Shown here in pieces: positions 54,979 to 62,944 of a stretch of DNA of 64,000 bases. Numbering within the stretch: the stretch's first letter is position 1; every line of letters begins with the position of its first letter. Source of the DNA: Sagittula marina (GTDB lineage: Bacteria > Pseudomonadota > Alphaproteobacteria > Rhodobacterales > Rhodobacteraceae); NCBI RefSeq assembly GCF_014196795.1, contig NZ_JACIEJ010000001.1, positions 372,001 to 436,000 on the forward strand, given 5' to 3'. Made by a program: the position numbers and the translations under genes. Below the pieces are notes generated by a model. That model searched no databases and was not told the origin of the DNA. It saw only the letters and a program-made list of their open reading frames with translations.

Positions 54979-55284
54979 TTAGGCTTGGTGTTCCTTATGG
55001 TGTCGGATCACCTCCTGAATGATGAAATTCAGGAATTTCTTGGCGAAGTCCGGGTCGAGATCGGCCCGTTTCGCAAGGTCTTCGAGCCGCGCGATCTGAT
55101 GCTCTTCGCGCGCAGGGTCGGAGGGCGGGAGGTCGTGGTCGGCTTTGAGCTTTCCAACGGCCTGCGTGTGCTTGAACCGCTCGCCCAGCGTGTAGACGAG
55201 GATCGCATCGAGGCGATCAATGGACTCGCGGTGTTCCTTGAGGATTTGCGCCGCGCGGGTAACGTCATTGGGTGCGTCAGTCAA
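54979..55284 (-). CDS. Chorismate mutase, AroQ class
   Basis: The 101-residue helical enzyme rearranges chorismate to prephenate for Phe/Tyr synthesis. It reads HRESIDRLDAILVYTLGERFKHTQAVGKLKADHDLPPSDPAREEHQI, which holds the AroQ Arg, Lys and Glu positions (R of SIDR, R of GERF, K of GKLK). The start is a TTG at 55284, which gives the usual TDAPND N-terminus and has AAAGG eight bases upstream. It overlaps the preceding GNAT stop by eight bases. An ATG start is not available in the frame without losing the helix. Confidence 0.9.
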   Translation of the reverse strand: MTDAPNDVTRAAQILKEHRESIDRLDAILVYTLGERFKHTQAVGKLKADHDLPPSDPAREEHQIARLEDLAKRADLDPDFAKKFLNFIIQEVIRHHKEHQA

Positions 55285-55879
55285 TTGCAAAGCCTTTCGG
55301 TTTGAACAGCGGGTCCTGGTAGTGGGCGATTTCCATGTCGATGCCGTGGCCGGTCTGACCCTGCAACTGGGCCAGCGTCGGGTGCCGGTAAACCGCATCG
55401 CTGCCGTCGATGGAGGGCGCGTCGCGGTCCTTGACGCAGCCCAGCCGCTCGGCCAGTCGAATGGAATCGAGGTTCTTGGGGTCGATGTAGGACACCGCCG
55501 TGTCCCACCCCATGTCCTGGTAGAAATGGCGGCGCACCCGGTCGGTGGCCTCCAGCGCGTAGCCCTTGCCGGCGCGGTCGGGCCAGATGATCCAGGCGAT
55601 CTCCCGCTCCGGCCACTTTGCCGGGAACCAGCCGCCGGCCATGCCGACGGTCTCGCTGGTCTCCTTCAGGTGGATCATCCACATGCCAAAGCCACGGATC
55701 TCCCAATGGCCGATCTCTGCGGCATAAAGCATCCAGGTCTCATAGGCGTTCAGCGGCCCGCCCATGAAGCGCGAGCGATAGGACGCAAAAGTCGCCTTGA
55801 AATCGGGGTAATCCTGCGGCTGCGGGGCCTTCAGCAGCAGCCGTTTGGTTTCCAGAACAGGGATGTTCACGATGCTCAT
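55277..55879 (-). CDS. GNAT family N-acetyltransferase, tandem array member
   Basis: This 200-residue RimJ/RimL-like acetyltransferase begins IPVLETKRLLLKAP, the subgroup's N-terminal strand. It has EIRGFGMWMIHLKETSETVG, then the CoA-loop EIAWIIWPDRAGKGYALEA and SYIDPKNLDSIRLAERLGC. It carries a C-terminal tail of about 30 residues after YRHP that siblings lack. The substrate is unknown; relatives acetylate ribosomal proteins or other amines. The stop overlaps chorismate mutase and the start overlaps the previous GNAT stop (ATGA). It is the last gene of the array in transcription order. Confidence 0.9.
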   Translation of the reverse strand: MSIVNIPVLETKRLLLKAPQPQDYPDFKATFASYRSRFMGGPLNAYETWMLYAAEIGHWEIRGFGMWMIHLKETSETVGMAGGWFPAKWPEREIAWIIWPDRAGKGYALEATDRVRRHFYQDMGWDTAVSYIDPKNLDSIRLAERLGCVKDRDAPSIDGSDAVYRHPTLAQLQGQTGHGIDMEIAHYQDPLFKPKGFAID

Positions 55880-56475
55880 GCGGCCCCCTGCGCGTGGCGC
55901 CAGATGTGCCGGTGGTCGGTCCCCAGGGCTGCCTCGGCCTGCGCGTCACGACGTGCCCCGGAGCGCTTCATCAGGCGAATGCCGCGGTCGTCGTCAGGGG
56001 CGACAGAGCTGACCACGCTGTCCCAGTTCAGCGCCGAAAACGCATGGTCGCGCGCGGCCTCCAGCGCCTCCAAGGCGTAGCCCTGACCCTCTGCACCGGC
56101 GGACATGAACACACTCAGCTTCGGCTCAGGATCGTCCCAGCCATAGCCCAGTAGCACAAAGCCGGCGGTCGGCGTGGTGGCCGCGTCGATGGTCCACAAC
56201 CCGTGCCCGTGCAGCATCCAGCAGGCAACGTAATTGGTGAAGTCGTCCCAGGCGTCCTTGCGTGAATACGGGCCACCCCAAAACACCGCCCGATCCGACG
56301 TCAGGATATCGGCATAGGCCTTGAAGTCATAGACTCGCGGGCCGCGCAGTTGCAGCCGCCTGGTGTCCAGCACGGGCACCTTGCCGCCCATGCGGGCCGC
56401 CGTGCGCGCGGCGGGGCCGGGCCGGTGCTTTTCACAGGGGGCGTGTAGCGTGGGGCGCTTTGCGATCTCCGTCAC
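55876..56475 (-). CDS. GNAT family N-acetyltransferase, tandem array member
   Basis: The 199-residue RimJ/RimL-like protein has a long N-terminal region (VTEIAKRPTLHAPCEKHRPG...) before the conserved VPVLDTRRLQLRGPRVYDF. GNAT marks are HGHGLWTIDAATTPTAGFVLLGYGWDDPEPKLSVFM, GQGYALEALEAARDHAF and SSVAPDDDRGIRLMKRSGA. It begins at a GTG (56475) overlapping the previous stop (GTGA), with CGGAGG seven bases upstream. An internal ATG at 56391 would drop the first 28 residues but has no ribosome site. Confidence 0.88.
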   Translation of the reverse strand: MTEIAKRPTLHAPCEKHRPGPAARTAARMGGKVPVLDTRRLQLRGPRVYDFKAYADILTSDRAVFWGGPYSRKDAWDDFTNYVACWMLHGHGLWTIDAATTPTAGFVLLGYGWDDPEPKLSVFMSAGAEGQGYALEALEAARDHAFSALNWDSVVSSVAPDDDRGIRLMKRSGARRDAQAEAALGTDHRHIWRHAQGAA

Positions 56476-56981
56476 TGCCGCGCCTCCGGGTGGCGCCACA
56501 GGTGCACGGGCCGCCCCAAAAGGGTCGTCTCGCGTTCCGGGACGGCACCAAGCTTCAGCACCACGCCCTGTGCCGCACCGTTGTCCGGGTGCACAAAAGA
56601 CGCCAGCCGGTTCAATCCATGCGCTTCCCAGGCCCAAAGACGGGCGGCACGCATGGCCTCGGTGGCGTATCCCTTGCCCTCTTCGCCAGCGTCGAAGATG
56701 TGGCAGGTCAGTTCCGGTTCTTCCCACATCACGTGGTTCAGCAGACCGGTGCGTCCGATCACCTCGCCCTTGCGGGTGATGGTGAACATGCCGTAGCCGC
56801 GCAGACCCCAATGGCCGAATTGCGACAGGAACCCACGCCACATGTCAAAGCGGTCCGTACGCGGACCACCGACAAATTGCGCGCGCTGCGACGCCATGAA
56901 CCGCGCCACTGCGTCGAAATCTTCTTCTTCCGGGGTGCGCAGCACCAGACGGTCGGTGGCGATCGAGATATGTGCCTTCAT
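56472..56981 (-). CDS. GNAT family N-acetyltransferase, tandem array member
   Basis: The 169-residue protein (MKAHISIATDRLVLRTPEEEDFDAV) is a RimJ/RimL-type GNAT with FGHWGLRGYGMFTITRKGEVIGRTG, the CoA loop CHIFDAGEEGKGYATEAMRAARLWAW and SFVHPDNGAAQGVVLKLGAV. GGAGGTGCTGGG precedes the ATG. It shares four bases with the upstream GNAT stop (ATGA). The WRHP ending recurs in three of the array members. The substrate is unknown. Confidence 0.9.
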   Translation of the reverse strand: MKAHISIATDRLVLRTPEEEDFDAVARFMASQRAQFVGGPRTDRFDMWRGFLSQFGHWGLRGYGMFTITRKGEVIGRTGLLNHVMWEEPELTCHIFDAGEEGKGYATEAMRAARLWAWEAHGLNRLASFVHPDNGAAQGVVLKLGAVPERETTLLGRPVHLWRHPEARQ

Positions 56982-57508
56982 CCCAGCACCTCCTGCGCGG
57001 ACGGATGCCGCCACAGCTCGTCTTCCCCCATGTGTTCGTTGTGATAGGTGCGCTCGTACTGCGCGCCAAGCCGCGCGGCGAGCGCCTTGGACCGGGTGTT
57101 CGACGGCACGATGTTCGACGTCAGCGTCGTCATGCCAAGCTCGGTGTAGGCCCAGATGCGGGCGCGCTGGGCGGCCTCGTAGGCCAGGCTGCGCCCCTCA
57201 AAGCCCTCGAAGACCACCCAACCCAGTTCCGGTTCGGGCCAGGGCACGGGATTCCAGATGCCGGTGATGCCGCAGGGCTGGCCGCTGGCACGGTCAACGA
57301 TGGTGAAATAGCCGTAGCCGTGCCAATGCCAGTGGCCGACGTTCAGCGTGAACCAGCGCCACGCATCGCCCTGTGTGGGGGAGGTGCCAAAGCCCGCGCT
57401 GCGGATCGGGTCGCGCAGGAAGGTCATGACCGCATCGGCGTCGCCCTTCTCAGGGCCACGCAGCAGCAGGTTTTCGGTCTCCAGAACGGGGGCGGTCACA
57501 AGGCTCAT
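56978..57508 (-). CDS. GNAT family N-acetyltransferase, tandem array member
   Basis: The 176-residue RimJ/RimL-type protein begins VTAPVLETENLLLRGPEKGDADAV. Core marks are GHWHWHGYGYFTIVDRASGQPCGITG, ELGWVVFEGFEGRSLAYEAAQRARIW and SNIVPSNTRSKALAARLGAQ. The CoA loop has GRSLAYE instead of the GxGYAxE of its siblings. It is coupled to the next and previous genes by ATGA overlaps. The substrate is unknown. Confidence 0.9.
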   Translation of the reverse strand: MSLVTAPVLETENLLLRGPEKGDADAVMTFLRDPIRSAGFGTSPTQGDAWRWFTLNVGHWHWHGYGYFTIVDRASGQPCGITGIWNPVPWPEPELGWVVFEGFEGRSLAYEAAQRARIWAYTELGMTTLTSNIVPSNTRSKALAARLGAQYERTYHNEHMGEDELWRHPSAQEVLG

Positions 57509-58032
57509 GCGTAGGCCTCGGGGTTGCCATCATCGTCATCGGAGGGGTGACGCCAGACCTGCGCCGGACCGCCAAGCAAGGTGGTTTCCCGTTCGACCTG
57601 TGCGCCGAGCCGCTGCGCCACGCGCTGCGACGCGATGTTGTCGGGGTGAATATAAGAGATCAGCGGCCCCATGCGCAGGGTGCCATAGGCCCAGTCGCGC
57701 ACGGCGGTGGCCGCCTCGGTCACGTACCCTTGTCCCTCGAAGCCGTCAAAAAGCTGCCAGCCCAGTTCAGGTTCGTCCCACGCCGGATGCTCCACGATGC
57801 CCACGCGGCCCACAGGGGCGTCGTTGTGAAGCACTGTGAAATAGCCAAAGCCCTTCATCGTCCAATGCCCGGCGGAGGCCAGAAAGGCCCGCCACGCCGC
57901 ATTTTCATCTTCCATCGGTCCGCCCACGTAGGCCGACCGCTCCGAGCACAAGAAGGCGCGCACCGCAGGCCAATCGGCTTGCAGGGGCAGCCTGAGGGTC
58001 AGGCGCTCGGTATGGAGGACGGGTTTGGTCAT
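57505..58032 (-). CDS. GNAT family N-acetyltransferase, first of the tandem array
   Basis: The 175-residue protein begins VLHTERLTLRLPLQADWPAVRAFL and has GHWTMKGFGYFTVLHNDAPVGRVG, the CoA loop ELGWQLFDGFEGQGYVTEAATAVRDWAYG and SYIHPDNIASQRVAQRLGAQ. It is the most upstream copy, 93 bases after ffh. A small hairpin in that gap (CGTCCGA 58071-58077 with TCGGACG 58088-58094) may separate it from ffh. The tail is acidic (DDDDGNPEAYA). Confidence 0.9.
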   Translation of the reverse strand: MTKPVLHTERLTLRLPLQADWPAVRAFLCSERSAYVGGPMEDENAAWRAFLASAGHWTMKGFGYFTVLHNDAPVGRVGIVEHPAWDEPELGWQLFDGFEGQGYVTEAATAVRDWAYGTLRMGPLISYIHPDNIASQRVAQRLGAQVERETTLLGGPAQVWRHPSDDDDGNPEAYA

Positions 58033-58125
58033 GGTATCGGGGCTTGGGTGCCTGTGTTTGCTGCGGGATGCGTCCGACGGGAGTGTTTCGGACGACTGAA
58101 AGCCGAGGGGCGCGGTTGCCGGTCC

Positions 58126-59643
58126 TTACTTCTTCTTGCCAAGACCGGAGAGGCCGGGGGGCAGGCCGCCCATGCCACCCATTCCCCCCATGCCGCCGGG
58201 CAGGCCGCCTTTGGCGCCCATCTGCTTGGCTGCGGCTTCGAGGGCCTTGGGATCCATCTGGGAGGGGTCCATGCCGGGCGGCATCCCGCCCTTGCCGAAC
58301 ATGCCCTTCATGGCCTGTTTCATCATGCCACCTTTGCCCATCTTGCCCATTTTCTTCATCATGTCGGACATCTGGCGCTGCATTTTCAGCAGCTTGTTCA
58401 GGTCGGAGACCTCCATGCCCGCACCGGCGGCGATGCGCTTCTTGCGGCTGGCCTGAAGCAGGGCAGGGTTGGCGCGCTCCTTCTTGGTCATGGACTGGAT
58501 CAGCGCGATCTGGCGCTTGATCATCTTGTCGTCCATGTCGGCGCTGTCCATCTGCTTGGCCATCTTGCCCATGCCGGGCATCATTTCCATCATCCCGGCC
58601 ATGCCGCCCATCTTGATCATCTGCTCAAGCTGGGTCTTGAGGTCGTTCATGTTGAACTGCCCCTTGGAGAAGCGCTTCATCATGCGCTCGGCCTGTTCGA
58701 CCTCAAGCGTTTGCTGCGCCTTCTCGACCAGCGCCACGATGTCGCCCATACCAAGGATACGGCCCGCGACGCGGTCCGGCTCGAAGGTTTCCAGCGCTTC
58801 CATCTTTTCGCCCAGGCCGACGAACTTGATCGGCTTGCCGGTGATGGCGCGCATGGACAGGGCAGCACCGCCGCGGCCGTCACCGTCCATCCGGGTCAGC
58901 ACGACGCCGGTGATGCCGACGCGGTTGTCAAAGTTCTCGGCGGTGTGCACGGCATCCTGACCGGTCAGGCCATCGACCACCAGCAGCGTTTCGCGCGGGT
59001 TGGCCACGTCGCGGACCGCTTCGACCTGGGTCATCAGCTCTTCGTCGATGGACAAACGGCCGGCGGTGTCGAGCAGGTAGACATCATAGCCGCCCAGACC
59101 CGCCTGTGTCTTGGCGCGCTTGGCGATGGCGACAGGGTCCTCGCCCTTGACGATGGGCAGCGTGTCGACGCCGATCTGCGTGCCAAGGATCGCAAGCTGT
59201 TCCATCGCCGCCGGGCGGTTCACGTCGAGCGAGGCCATCAGGACCTTCTTGCCGTCGCGCTCCTTCAGGCGCTTGGCCAGCTTGGCGGTGGTCGTGGTCT
59301 TGCCGCCACCTTGCAGACCGACCATCAGGATCGGCGCGGGCGGGTTGTCGATCTTCAGCTTGCCGGGATCGTCATCCTCGCCAGACAGCACGGCGATCAG
59401 CTCGTCATGAACGATCTTCACCACCTGCTGGCCGGGGCTGACCGACTTGGTCACCGCCGCGCCGGTGGCTTTCTTCTCGACGGCCTTGATGAACTGGCGC
59501 GCCACCGGCAGGGAGACGTCGGCCTCCAGCAGGGCCACGCGCACCTCCCGCAGGGCGGTCTTTACATCGTCTTCGGACAGGGCGCCCGCCTTGGTCAGCC
59601 GGTCGAACACGCCGCCAAGGCGTTCGGAGAGATTTTCGAACAT
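58126..59643 (-). CDS. ffh: Signal recognition particle protein
   Basis: The 505-residue GTPase targets membrane proteins co-translationally. The NG domain has GLQGGGKTTTTAKLA (about 107-121), DVNRPAAMEQL, LLDTAGR, LTRMDGDGRGG and VGLGEK. The M domain is Met-rich (MMKRFSKGQFNMNDLKTQLEQM..., RIAAGAGMEVSDLNKLLKMQRQM) and binds 4.5S RNA. The C-terminus has Gly-Met repeats (GGMGGMGG). The start is at 59643, giving MFENLSERLGGVFDRL. It heads the GNAT array. Confidence 0.97.
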   Translation of the reverse strand: MFENLSERLGGVFDRLTKAGALSEDDVKTALREVRVALLEADVSLPVARQFIKAVEKKATGAAVTKSVSPGQQVVKIVHDELIAVLSGEDDDPGKLKIDNPPAPILMVGLQGGGKTTTTAKLAKRLKERDGKKVLMASLDVNRPAAMEQLAILGTQIGVDTLPIVKGEDPVAIAKRAKTQAGLGGYDVYLLDTAGRLSIDEELMTQVEAVRDVANPRETLLVVDGLTGQDAVHTAENFDNRVGITGVVLTRMDGDGRGGAALSMRAITGKPIKFVGLGEKMEALETFEPDRVAGRILGMGDIVALVEKAQQTLEVEQAERMMKRFSKGQFNMNDLKTQLEQMIKMGGMAGMMEMMPGMGKMAKQMDSADMDDKMIKRQIALIQSMTKKERANPALLQASRKKRIAAGAGMEVSDLNKLLKMQRQMSDMMKKMGKMGKGGMMKQAMKGMFGKGGMPPGMDPSQMDPKALEAAAKQMGAKGGLPGGMGGMGGMGGLPPGLSGLGKKK

Positions 59644-59952
59644 GGGCTTTACGCCTTTCTTTCTGTCTCTGTTGGTCGCACGTCTACGTAAGACGGCCGG
59701 ACCGGCATCGCAAATGGACAAAGCGGAAATGCCCCCGTGGGCGCAACGCGCTGACGGAGGGCGATCCCGGGCCATGCCCAAGGGACCGGAAGACTCAACG
59801 CTTCCGGGGTTGCGACTGCGGATAAGGGGAAATCAGGCTTTTGTCAATGAGGGGGCGCCTTGGCCCGCGCGGCTCTCATCTGGATAGTTGCGCGGAGGCA
59901 GGGACTGCGTGCATATACGTAAAGTCAGCCCTTCATGCCCACAAGGCCGCCC
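59644..59952. other. Divergent intergenic region upstream of ffh
   Basis: About 309 bases. It holds a short dyad at 59681-59695 (CGTCT ACGTA AGACG). No further gene is supported. It likely contains the ffh promoter and the promoter of the plus-strand unknown gene. Confidence 0.35.
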
Positions 59953-60396
59953 ATGCCCGCAAGTTTCAAGATCCTGACGGAAATGAACATCGTTCTGGTG
60001 CGGTTCGAGGGCGACATCACCGTCGACCAGAATGTGGACTGTCTCGGAGCCTATCGCGAAGATCCACAGTTCGACGGCGGTCAGCACATCCTTCTCGATG
60101 TTGCCAACTGCACGTTCCCGGAAAGGTTCTTTGAGGAAACCCAGCGCCTTGCAGATCGGCTGACCGCGTTTCACACCGCGCGGGATCCTCGCGCACGCAC
60201 GTCGATCTATGCACCGGGGAAGGTCAACTTCGGGATCTGCAAGCTGTACCGTGACACTGTAAGGGCGCGTATGCCCTATCCGCTGGAGGTCTCGCGCACC
60301 GCGGAGGATGCCCTGCGCTACGCGGAGCTTGACCCGCGTGATCCGGCAGCCCGCCGGTTGCTGCACGTCCCGACGATAGGACGCGCAGCATTCTGA
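59953..60396 (+). CDS. Conserved hypothetical protein, 147 residues
   Basis: The protein (MPASFKILTEMNIVLVRFEGDITVDQNVD) has an alternating beta-alpha pattern, with HILLDVANCTFPERFFEETQRLADRLTAF and ARTSIYAPGKVNFGICKLYRDTV. This resembles the SpoIIAA/STAS-like fold seen in other alphaproteobacterial proteins, but no phospho-acceptor Ser motif is clear. ATG at 59953 is preceded by AAGG six bases earlier; ATG at 59935 is an alternative that adds six residues. It converges with azoR. Function unknown. Confidence 0.7.
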   Translation: MPASFKILTEMNIVLVRFEGDITVDQNVDCLGAYREDPQFDGGQHILLDVANCTFPERFFEETQRLADRLTAFHTARDPRARTSIYAPGKVNFGICKLYRDTVRARMPYPLEVSRTAEDALRYAELDPRDPAARRLLHVPTIGRAAF

Positions 60397-60409
60397 ACGG
60401 CCGCAGGTC

Positions 60410-60994
60410 TTATGCGGCGAGGTTTTCCAGATCGGTCTCGGCCCGCGCTTTGGACGCCTCGGGGTCCACCGCTTGCTTGTCGGAGCGCACAACCTGAATG
60501 TCGGTGATGCCGACAAAGTTCAGCACCTGACGCAGCCAGGGTGTCGCATGGTCGATGGCGCTGTCCACCTCGGTGCCGCCGCTGGCAATGGCCAGAATGG
60601 CGCGCTTGCCGTCCAGCAGACCCACGGCACCCGATTCGGTGTAGCGGAACGTGATACCGGCGCGGGCGATCATATCGACCCAGCTTTTCAACGAGGCAGG
60701 CACGTTGAAGTTATAGACCGGGACGGTCAGCAGCAGGGTGTCTGCCTCTTGAATCTCGGCGATCAGGCGGTCGGACAGGGCCAGGTGGTCGCGCTGTTCG
60801 GTGGTGCGCTCTTCGTCGCTGGTAAAGGCGGCGTGCAGCCAGCCCGCGTCAAGCTGCGGGATCACCTGATCGGCCAGGTCGCGGCGGATGATCTTGCCGG
60901 CGTTCAGCTTGGCTTCGATCCGGTCGCCCAGTTCGCGGGTCACGGACCCCTCGTGGCGGGCGGAAGTGTCGATACGGAGAAGTGTCTCGGTCAT
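60410..60994 (-). CDS. azoR: FMN-dependent NADH-azoreductase
   Basis: The 194-residue flavodoxin-like enzyme (formerly AcpD) reduces azo compounds and quinones. Marks are the FMN phosphate loop LRIDTSARHEGSVTRELGD, VPVYNFNVPASLKSWVDMIARAG and LAIASGGTEVDSAIDHATPWLRQVLNFVGI. The start at 60994 has AAAGGACG upstream. It is divergent from a LysR-type regulator, the usual arrangement for a regulated reductase. Confidence 0.94.
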   Translation of the reverse strand: MTETLLRIDTSARHEGSVTRELGDRIEAKLNAGKIIRRDLADQVIPQLDAGWLHAAFTSDEERTTEQRDHLALSDRLIAEIQEADTLLLTVPVYNFNVPASLKSWVDMIARAGITFRYTESGAVGLLDGKRAILAIASGGTEVDSAIDHATPWLRQVLNFVGITDIQVVRSDKQAVDPEASKARAETDLENLAA

Positions 60995-61051
60995 TGTGTC
61001 GTCCTTTCGGCAAAGCAAACTGCTGTTGCGGTCTGTCCTTAAACTTGGCTC

Positions 61052-61069
61052 TTGCTCGACCGAACGCAA
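61052..61069. promoter_or_regulatory. Candidate LysR-type box between azoR and the regulator gene
   Basis: TTGC (61052-61055) and GCAA (61066-61069) are inverted arms ten bases apart, within a T-N11-A pattern. This is the layout of LysR binding sites, in the 121-base divergent promoter region. It is a prediction only. Confidence 0.45.
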
Positions 61070-61115
61070 TCTGAGCAAAAGGAAGGTCACTGTTTATATT
61101 TGCACAGGACGCAAG

Positions 61116-62000
61116 ATGGACAATTGGGATGAAATCCGCACGGCCTTTCAAGTGGCGCGGATGGGGACAGTCAGCGGGGCAGCGGATGTTCTGGGCGTGC
61201 ACCACGCCACGGTCATCCGCCACATCGACGCGCTTGAGGGACGTCTGGGTGTCAAGCTGTTCCAGCGTCATGCGCGCGGCTACACCGCGACCGAAGCCGG
61301 ACAGGACCTGTTGCGCGTGGCGCAGACCACCGATGAGCAGTTTCAACAGCTCGAAGGGCGCATCAAGGGGCGCGGCTCTGATGTGTCGGGCGAGTTGCTG
61401 GTGACCTCGTTGATTGCCTTCTCGCCGTTGATGGTGCCGGCGTTGACGTCGTTCCGCGCGGCTTATCCGGACGTGGTGGTGCGCTACCTCACCGGCGACC
61501 GGGTGTTCCGGCTGGAATACGGCGAGGCGCATATCGCGCTGCGCGCAGGGCCTGCCCCCCAGGAGCTGGACAACGTGGCGCAGTCCTTTGCCAAGCAGGA
61601 TGTGGCGCTGTACGGCCACAAGGACTATCTGGCGCGCAGAGGCACGCCAAAGGGCGAAGAAGATCTCGCACAGCACGATTTCGTCGGACACGACGACCCG
61701 GACAACCGCGCGCCGCATTATCGCTGGCTTAACGCGCGTGTGCCCTTTGACCGGATGGTGTTCCGCAGTGTCGACTCCCGCGTTCTCGAAGGTGCTCTTC
61801 TGGCCGGTGCCGGCCTGGGCTTCATGGGCACGCGCGAAGCGGCGCTGCATCCGGATCTGGTTCAGGTGCTGCCCCCCAGCGACGATTGGACCGCGCCGCT
61901 CTGGCTGGTGACGCATGTGGACCTGCACCGCACGGCCAAGGTGCAGGCGTTCCTGTCGCACCTCAAGGCATATGCGGGAGAAGGCACAGCGAAGAAGTGA
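61116..62000 (+). CDS. LysR-family transcriptional regulator
   Basis: The 294-residue protein has an N-terminal HTH (about 1-60: WDEIRTAFQVARMGTVSGAADVLGVHHATVIRHIDALEGRLGVKLFQRHARGYTATEAG) and a periplasmic-binding-like effector domain. It probably controls azoR, which diverges from it, and perhaps the DMT gene that overlaps its stop. The effector is unknown, perhaps a quinone or aromatic given azoR. Confidence 0.93.
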   Translation: MDNWDEIRTAFQVARMGTVSGAADVLGVHHATVIRHIDALEGRLGVKLFQRHARGYTATEAGQDLLRVAQTTDEQFQQLEGRIKGRGSDVSGELLVTSLIAFSPLMVPALTSFRAAYPDVVVRYLTGDRVFRLEYGEAHIALRAGPAPQELDNVAQSFAKQDVALYGHKDYLARRGTPKGEEDLAQHDFVGHDDPDNRAPHYRWLNARVPFDRMVFRSVDSRVLEGALLAGAGLGFMGTREAALHPDLVQVLPPSDDWTAPLWLVTHVDLHRTAKVQAFLSHLKAYAGEGTAKK

Positions 62001-62887
62001 GCGAGGCGGCCAAGGGACATCTCGCGATGCTCTGCTTCGCCGCGCTGGTGGCGGGCTCGTTCCCATTCGGCGCGATGGTCGGGCCTTACATTGATCCGGT
62101 GGTGCTGAACGCGGTGCGCTTTGCGGTGGCCGCGGCGGCGATGTGGGCGGTGGCGCTGGCCAGCGGCACTGGCACCGAGGGCGTGTTCCGCGCGCCCTGG
62201 CGGTACTTTGCGCTCGCCGGTTTGTTTGCCATCTACTTCGTCACCATGTTCGAGGGCCTGAAAACCGCAGAGCCCGTCAGCATGGCCGCGGTCTTCACCC
62301 TGAACCCGGCTTTGACCGCGGTCTTTGGGTGGGTCGTCGTGCGTCAGGTCACCACCCGCCGTATGGCGCTGGCCATCGTGGTTGGCGGTCTTGGCGCGCT
62401 TTGGGTGATCTTTCGCGGTGATCCGAACCTTGCCCTGCGGTTCGAGATCGGGCGCGGCGAGCAGGTGTACCTATGGGGTTGTCTCGCCCACGCGCTCTAT
62501 TCCCCGTTGCTGCGAAAGCTCAATCGGGGAGAGCCGGCGCTGGCCTTCACCGCCTCGATCCTGACGGCGGGGGCGGTGATCCTCGGCGTATACGCTGCGC
62601 GCGATATCGTCGAGACCGACTGGGCCGCGATGCCGGTGATCGTCTACCAGGTCATCGCCTACACGGCCATCGTCGCCACCGGCGTGACCTTCCTGATCCT
62701 GCGCTACGCGACCCTGCGTCTGCCGTCGGCCAAGGTGATGGCCTATACATATATCGTGCCGTGCTTTGTCATCGTCTGGCAACTGGCGCTGGGGCAGGGC
62801 GTGCCATCCGCCATAGTTCTGCCCGGTGTTGCGCTGACCGTCCTGTCGCTTCTGCTTTTGATCAAGGACGAAGAGCAAGACAGTTGA
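61997..62887 (+). CDS. DMT-superfamily transporter (EamA)
   Basis: The 296-residue protein has about ten membrane segments in two EamA halves (the first about 10-135 with VSMAAVFTLNPALTAVFGWVV, the second about 150-285 with LPSAKVMAYTYIVPCFVIVWQL). It would export or import a small metabolite. The start is a GTG overlapping the LysR stop (GTGA), so the two are one transcript and the regulator may respond to the transported compound. The substrate is not visible. Confidence 0.9.
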   Translation: MSEAAKGHLAMLCFAALVAGSFPFGAMVGPYIDPVVLNAVRFAVAAAAMWAVALASGTGTEGVFRAPWRYFALAGLFAIYFVTMFEGLKTAEPVSMAAVFTLNPALTAVFGWVVVRQVTTRRMALAIVVGGLGALWVIFRGDPNLALRFEIGRGEQVYLWGCLAHALYSPLLRKLNRGEPALAFTASILTAGAVILGVYAARDIVETDWAAMPVIVYQVIAYTAIVATGVTFLILRYATLRLPSAKVMAYTYIVPCFVIVWQLALGQGVPSAIVLPGVALTVLSLLLLIKDEEQDS

Positions 62888-62944
62888 GCATTCAGGAAGC
62901 AGAGACGCCAGCACCGTGCCTTGTCTCTCCGCGCCTCCAAGTGC

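Noticed and set aside
57547-59691. A plus-strand open frame of 714 codons
   Set aside because: It is antisense to ffh and the first GNAT gene. The His/Leu/Ala-rich repeats mirror the Met/Gly-rich M domain of Ffh.
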